A stretch of 64,000 bases of DNA. Origin: DATGIQ01 sp035295665. Lineage in GTDB: Bacteria > Planctomycetota > Planctomycetia > Gemmatales > Gemmataceae. The stretch covers positions 4,701 through 68,700 of the forward strand of contig DATGIQ010000544.1 of the NCBI GenBank assembly GCA_035295665.1, read 5' to 3'. Positions 10,944 through 19,988 of this stretch are shown here, in pieces (within the stretch, counting starts at the first letter, position 1; the number at the start of each line of letters is the position of its first letter). Below the pieces are notes generated by a model, which was given only the letters and a program-made list of their open reading frames with translations, was not told where the DNA came from and searched no databases. A program made the translations under genes and the position numbers.

Positions 10944-11615
10944 CTACGCTTCCCCGACCGGCTGACCCTTCAATCCGGCAAGCGCTTCGGGTCCCAGGCG
11001 AACCAAGCGGTCCCCGACATTGACTTCGAACAGGTTATCGAGTGGCTCAAAATGCACGATCTCTACGGTAGCGCCGGGGACCAAGCCCAACTCCCGCCAG
11101 CGGCGAAGACGCCCGGGATTGTCATCCTGGGCTTCCCGGATCACCACGCGCTGACCGGCGCGGAAATCGCATAGCCGCTGGAGTTCGCGCGGCGTCATGG
11201 TCCCTTCGCGCGTCGGGATGAGATGGCCGTGGGGGTCTTCCAACGGTTCGCCGAGATGGGCGGCGATGGCCTGTTCCAGACGGGGGGAGATGGCATGCTC
11301 CAGTGCCTCGGCCTCCGCATCGACCTCGCTCCAATCGAGTCCGAGCACCCGGTTCAGGAAAAGCTCGACGAGGCGATGGCGGCGAATGACCCGCCGGGCT
11401 TCGGCAATGCCGCGTTCGGTGAGACGAGCGCCGTGGCCGGACTCGTAGGTGATCCACTTGGCCTGGGCCAGCCGCTTGAGCATCCCTGTGACCGACGGCG
11501 AGCGCACCGCGAGGCGTTCGGCAATGTCCACGGGCGAGACCACCGTTTCTGCTCCTCCTAAGCGGTGGATCGTCTTCAAGTAATCTTGCACCGCACGGGT
11601 CAGATGCTTTGCCAT
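10944..11615 (-). CDS. DtxR/MntR-family metal-dependent transcription regulator
   Basis: A 223-residue regulator: winged helix (about residues 5-65, DIAERLAVRSPSVTGMLKRL), dimerisation and metal-binding domain, then a C-terminal FeoA/SH3-like domain ending VGDRLVRLGPEALAGL. Candidate metal ligands are the Asp in AVQDYLK, His in IRRHRLVE and the E-x-x-E-H of EALEHAIS, like MntR; a lysine stands where MntR has Glu11. It probably represses metal uptake genes when manganese or iron is plentiful. The frame stays open far upstream, but ATG at 11615 gives the normal family start MAKHLTRAVQDYL. Confidence 0.9.
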   Translation of the reverse strand: MAKHLTRAVQDYLKTIHRLGGAETVVSPVDIAERLAVRSPSVTGMLKRLAQAKWITYESGHGARLTERGIAEARRVIRRHRLVELFLNRVLGLDWSEVDAEAEALEHAISPRLEQAIAAHLGEPLEDPHGHLIPTREGTMTPRELQRLCDFRAGQRVVIREAQDDNPGRLRRWRELGLVPGATVEIVHFEPLDNLFEVNVGDRLVRLGPEALAGLKGQPVGEA

Positions 11616-11691
11616 TCCAAGATCCTTGCAAGCAAACTCCGAACTCCCGCCTCCAGCGGAGAAGTCAAGGAGCATCTTAGCTACGAAGCAC

Positions 11692-11708
11692 GCCTCCAGG
11701 AAGGAGGC
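11692..11708 (-). terminator. Short hairpin between membrane-protein and DtxR genes
   Basis: GCCTCC at 11692-11697 pairs with GGAGGC at 11703-11708 across a 5-base loop, just after the membrane-protein stop. It has no T tract and is short, so a terminator role is only possible. Confidence 0.3.
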
Positions 11709-11716
11709 TTGGGGCG

Positions 11717-12346
11717 TTAACTGAATGCATACGCCAACCACAGCGAAAGTCCGAACGCGATCCGCAGCCCCACCTGGCCGGAGACCCACCACAACGTGAC
11801 ATTGAGCAGCCGGCTCGCCTCGGCCAGGGCTTTGCGGACCTCGACGGTCACCAGGCGGCGCGGGTTCACGTAGCCGAGCGTGAACACCTGCACCACGGGA
11901 GCGACCCAGGATCGAAGCCAGTATTCCGCCTGATCGAAATAACGCTCCAGCAACCGCCGGTCCACTTCTCCGACGGTGAAAGTCACATAAAGATCGACCA
12001 CGAGCATGGCAATTCCGAGCCCGGCCACGATGGGCACGGCCACCGGAAGCTCGGCGAGTCCGCGGACCGTGAGCTCGGCGTGCGGCCAAATGAGCCGGCA
12101 GGCCAGCGAATGCAGCAGATACAGTCCCAGGGCCAGCAAGGCAGGAAGCATCGTGGCCCAGGTCAAAAAGATGCTGTGATGTTCCTTGACGAGCTTCAGA
12201 AGTCGGGGCCAACGCTCCGGCATGGCGCGGACCAGACGCACCACGGCTTCGTACTGACGCAGCCGCATCGCCGTACTCGCGAGACATGTGACCGCCAGAT
12301 AGAACTCGAAGAAGCGAATCAGGTTCAGGTGCCAGAGCCCTGCCAT
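11717..12346 (-). CDS. Hypothetical integral membrane protein
   Basis: About 209 residues from ATG at 12346 (TTG at 12361 would add five). Hydrophobic segments lie near residues 5-25, 65-85, 103-125 and 180-205, suggesting about four membrane helices. A basic-rich stretch (RRLVTVEVRKALAEA) lies before the last helix. I do not recognise the family. It is upstream of, and in the same direction as, the DtxR-type regulator, and divergent from the sugar ABC operon. Confidence 0.6.
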   Translation of the reverse strand: MAGLWHLNLIRFFEFYLAVTCLASTAMRLRQYEAVVRLVRAMPERWPRLLKLVKEHHSIFLTWATMLPALLALGLYLLHSLACRLIWPHAELTVRGLAELPVAVPIVAGLGIAMLVVDLYVTFTVGEVDRRLLERYFDQAEYWLRSWVAPVVQVFTLGYVNPRRLVTVEVRKALAEASRLLNVTLWWVSGQVGLRIAFGLSLWLAYAFS

Positions 12347-12440
12347 AAGGTTTCTGTCCAACGAAGCCGTCCTGCTGCTTGACCCATTGCAGCATACCCA
12401 TTACGCTAAAACTCACACAAGATATCGAAAGGGATCCACG

Positions 12441-13457
12441 ATGGCCATGCGTTGCACAGCATACTTGGGGCTGACGGTGACGGCGTGTCTGCTAATGAGC
12501 GGCTGCGGTGCCGCCAAACCGACGGCCAAATACCGGATTGCCGTAGTTCCGAAAGGGACGAGCCACGATTTTTGGAAATCGATCCACGCCGGCGCCCTTC
12601 AGGCGGCCCGGGAGCGTGGCGACACGCAAATCCTCTGGGACGGTCCGCCCAAGGAGAGCATGCGCTATGAGCAGCAGCAAATCATCGAGCGGTTCACCAG
12701 CGAAGGCGTGAGTGCCATTGTCCTGGCGCCGTGCGACCGCAAGTCGCTGGTGCCGCCGGTCGAGGGAGCGCTCAAGAAGGGCATCCCCGTGGTCATCATC
12801 GATTCGGGCCTGGAAAGCTCCGACGGGATCGAAAAGAGCCCCCATTACCTGGGATACGTGGCCACGGATAATCGGCAGGGAGGCGTCAAAGCGGCCGAGC
12901 GCATGATCGAGCTGCTCCAGGGCAAAGAGCATCCGCGTGTGCTGATGATCCGCTACCAAACCGGTTCCGAGAGTACGGAGCAGCGCGAGGCCGGCTTCCG
13001 GGCCACCATCGAAAAGATGCCGTCGATCCAGCTGATCGTCCCCGAAGACGAGGCCGGCGCCACCGTGGAATCCGCCCAGCAGGTGGCCGAGCGCATCCTG
13101 TCGGACCAGAAGGATCTGGATGGGATTTTCGTGCCGAACGAATCCTCCACGACCGGGGTCCTGCGGGCCCTGGAGGGGCTCAACCGCGCCGGCCAGGTCA
13201 AGCTGGTCGGTTTTGATGCGAACCCGGACCTCGTCTCGGCGTTGAAGGCGGGTAAGCTGCACGGGCTCGTGCTCCAGGACCCCTTTGACATGGGTTACCG
13301 CTCCGTGCTCCGTTCGGTCGATCACCTGGAGGGTAAGCCGTTGCCGAAAGAGCGGGTCGTCAACACCAATCTTCAGGTGCTGACGAAAGAGAACCTGGAG
13401 GATCCCGCGATTAAGCCGCTCTATGCCCGCGACCTCAAGCCGCTTCTGGGAGAGTGA
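12441..13457 (+). CDS. Sugar ABC transporter substrate-binding lipoprotein
   Basis: A 338-residue periplasmic-binding protein of the ribose/galactose type (Peripla_BP_4). The N-terminus is a lipoprotein signal with lipobox LMSGCG, so the mature protein should be anchored at Cys 22. The body has the family pattern YRIAVVPKGTSHDFWKSIHAG, GIPVVIIDSGL, the DGIFVPNE segment and KLVGFDANPDLVSALKAGKLHG. ATG at 12441 follows AAAGGGATCC; earlier in-frame codons lack a signal sequence. It begins an operon with the ATPase and permease genes. The sugar cannot be told from sequence. Confidence 0.9.
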   Translation: MAMRCTAYLGLTVTACLLMSGCGAAKPTAKYRIAVVPKGTSHDFWKSIHAGALQAARERGDTQILWDGPPKESMRYEQQQIIERFTSEGVSAIVLAPCDRKSLVPPVEGALKKGIPVVIIDSGLESSDGIEKSPHYLGYVATDNRQGGVKAAERMIELLQGKEHPRVLMIRYQTGSESTEQREAGFRATIEKMPSIQLIVPEDEAGATVESAQQVAERILSDQKDLDGIFVPNESSTTGVLRALEGLNRAGQVKLVGFDANPDLVSALKAGKLHGLVLQDPFDMGYRSVLRSVDHLEGKPLPKERVVNTNLQVLTKENLEDPAIKPLYARDLKPLLGE

Positions 13458-13490
13458 CCGCAGCCAAATGACCGTGCCCGAAGTTGCCGC

Positions 13491-13552
13491 CCACAAGCCT
13501 GGCGCGCCAGCGAAGGACCCCAGCATCTTTCGCTGGCGCGCCAGGCTTGTGG
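13491..13552. repeat. Perfect 24-bp palindromic hairpin inside the sugar ABC operon
   Basis: The arm CCACAAGCCTGGCGCGCCAG plus CGAA (13491-13514) is repeated exactly inverted at 13529-13552, with a 14-base loop. It fills the gap between the binding-protein stop and the ATPase start. The outer ACAAGCC and inner AGCGA blocks recur in the palindrome at 26153-26199, so it is probably a member of a dispersed repeat family. In mRNA it would stabilise the binding-protein message or reduce read-through. Confidence 0.85.
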
Positions 13553-13568
13553 ACATGTAGAAGGTAGC

Positions 13569-15074
13569 ATGTCGAGTTCTGCCGTTCGCTTGCGCATGCA
13601 GGAGATACACAAACGCTTCGGTTCGACAGCCGCCTTGCGCGGCGTCTCGCTCGAAGTAGCGGCGGGAGAAGTCCACGCCCTGGTCGGCGAAAACGGAGCC
13701 GGCAAATCGACGCTCATGAAAATCCTGAGCGGAGCCGAGAAGCCCGACTTTGGAACCATGGAGCTGGACGGCCAGCCGTACGAGCCGAGCGGTCCGCAGG
13801 AAGCTCGTCTCCGCGGCGTGGCCATGATCTACCAGGAGCTAGCTCTGGCCCCTCACCTGGATGTTCAGACCAACGTCATGCTGGGGCTGGAAGAACACCG
13901 CTGGGGCTTCGTCCGGAGCCGAAGCCAGCGCCGCCGCGTCGAGGAAGCCCTGGCGCTCCTGGAACACCCCGAGATCCGTCCGGAAACGCCGGTCTATCGT
14001 CTCAACACGGGCGCCTGCCAGCTGATCGAAGTGGCCCGTGCCCTGGTCGTCGATGCGCGGGTTATTGTCTTTGATGAGCCGACCAGCTCACTCACGCGGC
14101 AGGATACGGAACACCTTTTTGCGTTGATTGCCCGTTTGCGGGCCCGCGGCGTCAGCATCATCTACATCAGCCATTTTCTGGAAGAAGTGCAGCGAATCGC
14201 GGATCGGTACACCGTGCTGAGGGACGGCCAAAGCGCCGGCGATGGGCCGGTGGCCGGCACTCCTCCGGAAGCAATTATCGACCAGATGGTTGGGCGCAGC
14301 TTGCGCGATCTTTACCCCCGTGTGCCCCATGAAATCGGCTCTCCTATCCTCCAGGTCCGCGAATTGGCCGGGGACCCGGCACCGCAGAGCGTGAGCTTCA
14401 CGTTGCACCGCGGCGAGATCCTGGGCATTTTCGGACTGGTCGGCGCCGGGCGCACGGACCTTCTGCGCGTCCTGTTCGGCCTGAACCGGTTGGCGGGGGG
14501 TGAGGTGCGGATTGGCGGACGCGCGCAGATGCAGGCCGACCCGCGGCGACGGATTGGCAAAGGAGTCGGGATGCTGAGCGAAGACCGCAAGCAAGAGGGC
14601 CTGGCTCTTACCATGAGCATCAGCGACAATCTCACGTACAGCTGGCTCAAGCCGTACCTGCGCGGCCGATGGTGGCTGGACCTCTCCCGGCGGCGGGCGG
14701 CTGTTTGGACCTGGCTGCGGCGGCTCAGCGTCCGCTGCCAGGGGCCCGAGCAGAAAGTGGTCGAGCTAAGCGGCGGCAACCAGCAAAAAGTGGCCCTCGC
14801 GCGGTTGCTGCACCAGCAGGCCGAGATTTTGCTCTTGGATGAACCAACCCGTGGTGTCGATGTCGGCAGCAAAGCCGAGATTTATCGCCTGATCGGCGAG
14901 CTGGCGCAGCAGGGGAAAGCGATTCTTTTCGTGAGCAGCTACTTGCCCGAGTTGTTGGGCGTTTGCGATCATTTGGCCGTCATGACGCGCGGCCGACTCA
15001 GCGCCGTCCGACCCGTCGCGGCCTGGACCGCCGAGCAAATCATGGCCTTCGCCACAGGAGCAGGGGATTGGTGA
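13569..15074 (+). CDS. Sugar ABC transporter ATP-binding protein (CUT2 type, two NBDs)
   Basis: A 501-residue protein with two ABC domains, as in RbsA and MglA. The first has Walker A GENGAGKS (about residue 40), a signature region LNTGACQLIEVARAL that departs from LSGGQ, and Walker B VIVFDEP. The second has a weak Walker A-like loop VGAGRTDLLR, the signature LSGGNQQKVALARLL and Walker B ILLLDEPTRGVD. This asymmetry is normal for the family. ATG at 13569; the end overlaps the permease start by four bases (GTGA). It energises the importer with the lipoprotein and permease. Confidence 0.93.
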   Translation: MSSSAVRLRMQEIHKRFGSTAALRGVSLEVAAGEVHALVGENGAGKSTLMKILSGAEKPDFGTMELDGQPYEPSGPQEARLRGVAMIYQELALAPHLDVQTNVMLGLEEHRWGFVRSRSQRRRVEEALALLEHPEIRPETPVYRLNTGACQLIEVARALVVDARVIVFDEPTSSLTRQDTEHLFALIARLRARGVSIIYISHFLEEVQRIADRYTVLRDGQSAGDGPVAGTPPEAIIDQMVGRSLRDLYPRVPHEIGSPILQVRELAGDPAPQSVSFTLHRGEILGIFGLVGAGRTDLLRVLFGLNRLAGGEVRIGGRAQMQADPRRRIGKGVGMLSEDRKQEGLALTMSISDNLTYSWLKPYLRGRWWLDLSRRRAAVWTWLRRLSVRCQGPEQKVVELSGGNQQKVALARLLHQQAEILLLDEPTRGVDVGSKAEIYRLIGELAQQGKAILFVSSYLPELLGVCDHLAVMTRGRLSAVRPVAAWTAEQIMAFATGAGDW

Positions 15075-16135
15075 GCACTCCCGAAGCCCTCTCGGTACTG
15101 GATCCCCCTAAAGCCCGCGCTCGCAGCGGCCGTTGGATGGACCTCTTATCGCTGGCCGGGCCTTATCTGGGCCTTCTCCTGGTCATCGTATTCTTCAGCC
15201 TGCTGATCGGGTTGACCGGTGGTCGGGTCGAGTCGTTTTTGAGTCTCGGCAATCTGAAGCTGGTGGCGGTGCAGGCGGCGATCTCTGCAGCGGTCGCGCT
15301 CGGCATGACCGTGATCATGATCAGCGGCGGGATCGATCTGTCGGTGGGCTATGTCGTCTCGCTGGCAACCGTGACGATGATGCTCGCTTACCGCTGGGCC
15401 GACGCCCACCCTGCCCTGCCGGGCACGCCGAGCATTTGGGCCATCGCAGCCGGGTTGGGCACCGGACTGCTGTGCGGCTGGACCAATGGGATCCTCATCA
15501 CCCGGCTCAAGGTGGTCCCCTTTGTGGCTACGCTCGGCATGATGGGAGCGGCGCGCGGCTTGGCGCAGTATCTTTCGAAGGGGACGCCGGTGTCGTTTCC
15601 TAACCCGGCGCAGCCACCGGCATGGGTGCCCTGGTTAGGACGGATTGACCCGGAACCGCCCTGGTTGGGGATTGGCCCCGCGGCCTGGAGCGTCTTGTTG
15701 CTGGCGGTCGCCGTGGCCATTCTGCTTCGCTACACCGTCCTGGGCCGCTATTGCTTCGCCCTTGGCTCCAACGAGGCGACCGCCCGCCTGTGCGGCGTTC
15801 ATGTGGAGCGGACCAAGGTGATCCTGTACACGTTGGCCGGGCTGTTGACCGGGTGGGGTGGGATTTTGCAATTCGCCCGTTCGCGGGCCGGACTGCACGA
15901 TGTCCAGGCCGGTTTGGAGTTGGAAGTCATCGCTGCCGTGGTCATCGGCGGCGGCAGCCTCAGCGGAGGCGAAGGGACGGTTACGGGGACGCTCGTGGGA
16001 GCTCTGATGATCACGCTGCTGGGCAACGGTTGCAGCAAGCTGGAATTGCCGGTGGAGTTTCGCTTCATCATCATTGGCATGATCATCGTCGTGGTCTCGG
16101 CGGTCAATATGTGGCGGCAACGGCAGCTGCGATGA
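15071..16135 (+). CDS. Sugar ABC transporter permease (RbsC-like)
   Basis: A 354-residue membrane permease of the BPD_transp_2 family. The GTG start at 15071 overlaps the ATPase stop (GTGA), fixing the start; the frame continues upstream but is not used. Several hydrophobic helices are visible, with the family motifs MTVIMISGGIDLSVG and LGRYCFALGSNEATARLCGV. Near the C-terminus GGGSLSGGEGTVTGTLVGA is the usual RbsC-like motif. It is the last gene of the importer; the group II intron begins about 90 bases beyond it. Confidence 0.93.
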   Translation: MSTPEALSVLDPPKARARSGRWMDLLSLAGPYLGLLLVIVFFSLLIGLTGGRVESFLSLGNLKLVAVQAAISAAVALGMTVIMISGGIDLSVGYVVSLATVTMMLAYRWADAHPALPGTPSIWAIAAGLGTGLLCGWTNGILITRLKVVPFVATLGMMGAARGLAQYLSKGTPVSFPNPAQPPAWVPWLGRIDPEPPWLGIGPAAWSVLLLAVAVAILLRYTVLGRYCFALGSNEATARLCGVHVERTKVILYTLAGLLTGWGGILQFARSRAGLHDVQAGLELEVIAAVVIGGGSLSGGEGTVTGTLVGALMITLLGNGCSKLELPVEFRFIIIGMIIVVVSAVNMWRQRQLR

Positions 16136-16268
16136 GGGACCACTGGGCAGCCCTGGCCGTGTGTTTGGATTTCCCATCAGGGACCTACGAAGTACTCCTG
16201 CGAACTGGCCAGGATGGCCCGTGAGTAGTCGGGTAGCGGGGAAGTATTGCTACGTCCCCGCCCCCTCA

Positions 16269-16302
16269 GAACTGGACGTGAGAGTTGCCCCTCATCCAGC
16301 TC
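16269..16302 (-). ncRNA. Group II intron domain V
   Basis: A 34-nt hairpin on the minus strand that begins GAGCTGGATGAGGGG and ends CTCACGTCCAGTTC, the expected length and shape of domain V, with the AGC catalytic triad near its 5-prime end. It lies just after the maturase stop codon, followed by a domain VI-like stem with GCGGGG/CCCCGC arms. Confidence 0.9.
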
Positions 16303-16308
16303 GAGCGA

Positions 16309-18018
16309 TCACGAACGCCCCTCGCGGGACGCGGCCGCTTCTGTCCGTCGTTCCTGCACGTGGACCTGCCGATGGCAGTTGGCATGCATCAACTCCGTGT
16401 TATCCGCCGTGTCCGGACCGCCTCGGCTGCGCCATATTCGATGGTGGATCTGGCAGTCTTCCTCTGCGATGCGCAGGGGTTGATCACAGATCGGACAGCG
16501 TCCCTTTTGTTCCTTCCATAGGTATTCGATCCGGCTGCGGCCTGTCCGCGTTTGGGCCCGTTGCCAGCCCAGCCGTGCTTCCAGGTACAGTTCCCACTTC
16601 GGATCGTAGGGATTGACCTTGCTGCGGATCTTCACATAGCGAATGATCTTCACCTTCGCTGCGGCCATCAACTGGATCGGCCAGTCCCGGCCTTTCTGGT
16701 CGCGCAGCACGCCGGTGAAGATCCAGTGGCGATGTTCATCGCGCGGGAAGTATCTCCGCCTGAGCCACTTCCCGTTCTTCCTCGGGTGTCGACGCCGACA
16801 CCATCGCCACACCATCTGGAAGATCCGGTGGTCCACGCGCACAAAGGTGCGTTTGCTCGCCGCGTAACGGTGGTACATGGTCCAGCCTTTGATCTGTTGG
16901 TTCAGATGCCGGATCAGTTCTCCCGCCGTCAGGCTGCCTGAGTCATCGATCGTTTCCTGGATCTTGGACAGGAACGTCTTGACGCTTGACGCCGACGGCT
17001 TGGTCAGGACCTTGCCGTTGCGGTAACGCCGTACGTTCTGCCCCAAGAAGTCGAAGCCGTCCTCCACATGCGTGATCCTGGTCTTCTCGTGCGAGAGTGC
17101 GAGCCCTCGTTCCTTCAAGAAGTGAGCCACGAGAGGTTGGACTTGATCACGAAGGAGTTCCTCCGACGTGCCGGTGATCAAGAAGTCATCCGCATAGCGG
17201 ACTAGGTGGACCTTGTTCCTCCGTTGTTGCGTCGGCGTCCTGGCGAAGTGGTCCGCCAGAAGCCGTTGCAGTCCATCCAGGGTCCAGTTCGCCAGCGCGG
17301 GTGAGACAATCCCGCCTCGAGGTGTTCCCTCCGTGGTGACGAACCAGGCGTGCTTCTCCAGGAAACCCGCTTTCAACCATTGCCTAAGCACCTGCCGGTC
17401 CATGGGGACATACTCCAGAAGCCATTCATGGCTGATTTTATCGAAGCAAGATTTGATATCGCCCTCAAGAATCCATTCCGGACCGTGGTGATGGCTCAGC
17501 ACGATGTGTGTCTGTGCCATCGCATCAGCACAGCGGCGTTCACGCCGAAAGCCGTAGGAATGGCCGTCGGCGTGAGATTCTGCGATGGGATCAAGGGCGA
17601 GCAAGTACAGTGCTTGCATGGCTCGATCGGTCATGGTGGGAATCCCCAGACCGCGTCGCTTGCCGTTGCTTTTGGGAATGTACACCCGGCGGAGCGGTTG
17701 CGGTTGATAACCGTGCCGACGCAGGGCATCGAAAGCGGCCGACTTGGCCTCTGGTGTGTTCCAGAGAACTCCGTCCACACCAGGGGTCTTCGCACCCGAA
17801 TTACTGACAACTCGTAAGATGGCCAGAGCCCGGCCACCGAACGAGTGCGTGAGCAGATAAACCAGGGCCTTGACTTTGTTCCATCTGCTCTCCGCGACGG
17901 CCTTCACGATACGCGCCTGGAGCCGACGGACCGTACGCCAGACCTTCTTCCAGTTAATGGTGTGCCAGTCGGGCGTACATTCGGGAGCCGCACCAGCAAG
18001 CATTGCTGCCGCCGACAT
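16309..18018 (-). CDS. ltrA: Group II intron reverse transcriptase/maturase with HNH endonuclease
   Basis: A 569-residue multifunctional protein. The N-terminal RT0 region has TPGVDGVLW and [19 protein letters not shown]. The reverse transcriptase core has the catalytic YADD motif in [13 protein letters not shown] (about residues 290-300). The maturase X domain follows ([17 protein letters not shown]). A C-terminal HNH/zinc-type nuclease has [19 protein letters not shown] and [14 protein letters not shown]. It would help the intron splice, nick the bottom strand and copy the RNA into DNA. Full length, no frameshift seen. It lies inside domain IV of the intron on the minus strand. Confidence 0.95.
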   Translation of the reverse strand: MSAAAMLAGAAPECTPDWHTINWKKVWRTVRRLQARIVKAVAESRWNKVKALVYLLTHSFGGRALAILRVVSNSGAKTPGVDGVLWNTPEAKSAAFDALRRHGYQPQPLRRVYIPKSNGKRRGLGIPTMTDRAMQALYLLALDPIAESHADGHSYGFRRERRCADAMAQTHIVLSHHHGPEWILEGDIKSCFDKISHEWLLEYVPMDRQVLRQWLKAGFLEKHAWFVTTEGTPRGGIVSPALANWTLDGLQRLLADHFARTPTQQRRNKVHLVRYADDFLITGTSEELLRDQVQPLVAHFLKERGLALSHEKTRITHVEDGFDFLGQNVRRYRNGKVLTKPSASSVKTFLSKIQETIDDSGSLTAGELIRHLNQQIKGWTMYHRYAASKRTFVRVDHRIFQMVWRWCRRRHPRKNGKWLRRRYFPRDEHRHWIFTGVLRDQKGRDWPIQLMAAAKVKIIRYVKIRSKVNPYDPKWELYLEARLGWQRAQTRTGRSRIEYLWKEQKGRCPICDQPLRIAEEDCQIHHRIWRSRGGPDTADNTELMHANCHRQVHVQERRTEAAASREGRS

Positions 18019-18655
18019 GTCTGCTTGTCTCCCTGAGTCGGTTTGCCGAGGTTCTCTCGTGACGGAACATCCGAGGGAAGTCAGCCCGCTTTCGCGACGC
18101 GGGGATGTCGTCCGTGGGCGGACTCACCCGCTATCCGGTCGATTACCGACCGGCGTTCGCTTCCTCCCTCATCCCTTCCCCGCCGCCTCATCGGCTCCCT
18201 TTGCAGTCGGCCTTCCCTCGCGGGGAGGCGACGGGGTTACTTCGTTCATCTCGTCGATCATTCCGGGGGAGGGTCGTGCCTTTCGGCCGGTGGCGCGTCG
18301 TCCGCGGCGGGAGACATTGCAACTCCCGTTCCTGGCCACGTACCTTTTTTTTGGTCCGAGCCTGACAGCATCTTTGGCTCGATTCTGTTTACGGCCTTTA
18401 TTAGCACTTCACCTGGGTTGACCCGACCCGGACTGCTGGCCCCCAACCGCCGTGATGCTGGCAGTCGCCGTGTCAGCTCGCGCATCCACAGCCGATCGAT
18501 TGGATCGAGGTTACGTTGTCCCCCAGGCTTCGGACCTCGCCGTTGCCGGCGACGCCCGCTGGGGTAGCAGACCGATGGCGGAACATCGGGTAATGTCGCG
18601 ACACCTCCTTTCAGGACGCATTACAGGTCGATGAGATGCTACGAATCGCACGCAA

Positions 18656-18677
18656 TGGAACAGAAAACCGGTGTAAG
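18656..18677. repeat. Possible inner part of a Tn3-family terminal inverted repeat
   Basis: The 22 bases starting TGGAACAGAAAACC and ending GTGTAAG resemble the inner half of Tn3-family ends (TGGAACGAAAAC then GTTAAG in Tn3 itself). It lies six bases beyond the stop of the transposase remnant, where an end is expected. The group II intron has inserted within or at the outer part of it. The match is from memory of Tn3 and is approximate. Confidence 0.45.
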
Positions 18678-18682
18678 GGGCG

Positions 18683-18840
18683 CTACGCCGCTAGGCCATC
18701 CCCCTGCTCAGGGTCGCGCAGCGGCCGGAGTTGCCCTTGCCGGATGGACTCCTTCAGGGCGAACTCGTAACGGCCCAGCACGTTGACGTGGTTGATCAGC
18801 AGCGGCGAGAGGGGTTCTACATCCTCTGGCCGGACCGCCT
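18683..18840 (-). pseudogene. Tn3-family transposase (TnpA), C-terminal remnant
   Basis: About 50 codons ending at TAG 18683-18685 match the last residues of Tn3 transposases: LSPLLINHVNVLGRYEF, then RQGQLRPLRDPEQ. Upstream the frame stays open but the residues no longer look like transposase, because the DNA there is a resolvase fragment on the other strand. The gene has therefore lost some 95 percent of its length. No catalytic residue remains, so it cannot move itself. Confidence 0.75.
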
Positions 18841-19201
18841 TTCCCGCCGCCGGCGTGACGGCGTGAACCTGCTGGCCGACTGGTGCGAGCGCGGGGTCCG
18901 GGTGGTGGCTGTGACCCAGCAGATCGACCTGAGCGGGGCGGTCGGGAGAATGCTGGCGAGCGTGCTGTTCGGTTTGGCGGAGATCGAATCGGAGTTCCAG
19001 CGCGAGCGGCAAGCGGCAGGGATCGCGGTGGCGAAGGAACGAGGTATTTATCGCGGTCGAGAAGGTGGCACGACCAAGGCTCCCCCCAATCGCGCCCAGG
19101 AACTCCGCGGCCGCGGCCTTACGGTGCAGGAGGTCGCCACGGCGCTGGGCGTCAGCCGGCGAACGGCCTTGCGGCATCCGGCAACGACAACCGTACAATG
19201 A
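18823..19201 (+). pseudogene. Serine recombinase/resolvase, N-terminally truncated
   Basis: About 125 codons match the C-terminal two-thirds of a resolvase: PDRLSRRRRDGVNLLADWC, then GRMLASVLFGLAEIESEFQR, and a C-terminal helix-turn-helix GLTVQEVATALGVSRRTALR. The usual N-terminus with the catalytic serine (YARVS region) is missing; the preceding DNA encodes the transposase remnant on the other strand. It is most likely the tnpR of the same Tn3-type element after an internal deletion. The protein should be inactive as a recombinase. The left boundary is approximate. Confidence 0.75.
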
Positions 19202-19336
19202 ACAAGGCTGCCGATAACACCTGTCCTCACGGATTGGTCCTGACACGGCAATGCTACGAGGGCAAGAACCCCAAACCGCGCCCACGGAGTTGGGCAAAAA
19301 CATTCCGTTCGAATCTTCAAGCGTCCGGTGCCACCG

Positions 19337-19912
19337 ATGAACGAGGTTACCCGCGTCCTGTCCGCCATCGAGGGAGGTGATCCCCACGCCGCCGAGCAGC
19401 TCTTGCCACTCGTCTACGACGAGCTGCGGCGGCTGGCGGCCGAGAAGATGGCCCAGGAAAGGCCCGGCCAGACCCTCCAGGCCACGGCGCTGGTCCATGA
19501 AGCCTACCTGCGGCTGGTGGACGAAGAGAAGGCCCAGCACTGGAACAGCCGCGGGCACTTTTTCGCCGCGGCGGCCGAGGCCATGCGGCGGATCCTCGTC
19601 GAGAACGCGCGCCACAAGAAGGCCCAGAAGCGGGGTGGGGCTCGGAAGCGGGTTGAGCTGGCGGACGCCGAATTAGCATCGCATTCGAGTCCGGAAGGGT
19701 TTCTGGTCCTGGATGACGCTCTCTCCCGGCTCGCCCGGGAGGACCCGGGCGCTGCCGGCGTCGCCAAGCTCCGTCTCTTCACTGGCCTGTCGGTCGAGGA
19801 GGCCTCCCAGGTATTGGGCATCTCTCGTGCAACGGCCTTCCGGCACTGGACTTACGCCCGCGCCTGGCTGCAGGCCCAGCTTCAGGAAGGGGACGCGCCA
19901 CAGCAGAAGTGA
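19337..19912 (+). CDS. ECF sigma factor (planctomycete ECF, SigmaE-like)
   Basis: A 191-residue sigma factor. Region 2 is LLPLVYDELRRLAAEKMAQ through TALVHEAYLRLVDE and FFAAAAEAMRRILVENARH. Region 4 is a helix-turn-helix, LSVEEASQVLGISRATAFRHW. It is of the type that planctomycetes pair with protein kinases. ATG at 19337 gives the usual start MNEVTRVLSAIE; GTG at 19328 adds three residues. The WD40 kinase gene follows 76 bases later in the same direction, so kinase control of the sigma factor is likely but not shown. Confidence 0.92.
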   Translation: MNEVTRVLSAIEGGDPHAAEQLLPLVYDELRRLAAEKMAQERPGQTLQATALVHEAYLRLVDEEKAQHWNSRGHFFAAAAEAMRRILVENARHKKAQKRGGARKRVELADAELASHSSPEGFLVLDDALSRLAREDPGAAGVAKLRLFTGLSVEEASQVLGISRATAFRHWTYARAWLQAQLQEGDAPQQK

Positions 19913-19988
19913 ATTCCTTCGGCCTGGTTGAGACTCACGGAGCCGTTTTTTCGCACTGCCTATTGGAGGAGCAATCCGGAGACACGCC

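Larger units (their letters stand above)
16225..18651 (-). mobile_element. Group II intron with intact ribozyme ends and maturase
   Basis: On the minus strand the element starts at 18651 with GTGCGATTCGTAG, the canonical 5-prime end. Domain I fills about 18019-18651, the maturase ORF lies at 16309-18018, domain V is at 16269-16302, and domain VI follows. The 3-prime end is an AC near 16221, 16225 or 16228. EBS1 can be proposed: the loop of a GGGAG/CTCCC hairpin (18309-18327) contains GCAATG, which pairs with the last six bases of the 5-prime exon, CATTGC (18652-18657). The element is about 2.4 kb and appears complete, so it may still be mobile. Confidence 0.92.

Noticed and set aside
11616..12416. 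Upstream extension of the DtxR-type frame to 490 codons
   Set aside because: The extra part is antisense-free but lies across the membrane-protein gene on the same strand in another frame, and the family start at 11615 is clear.
18001..18006. CATTGC at the maturase start as alternative EBS1
   Set aside because: It lies in the coding part; the copy at 18315-18320 is in domain I and in a hairpin loop, as expected.
18841..19615. Minus-strand frame continuing from the transposase remnant
   Set aside because: Only the last 50 codons resemble TnpA; the rest is the complement of the resolvase fragment and the ECF sigma gene.
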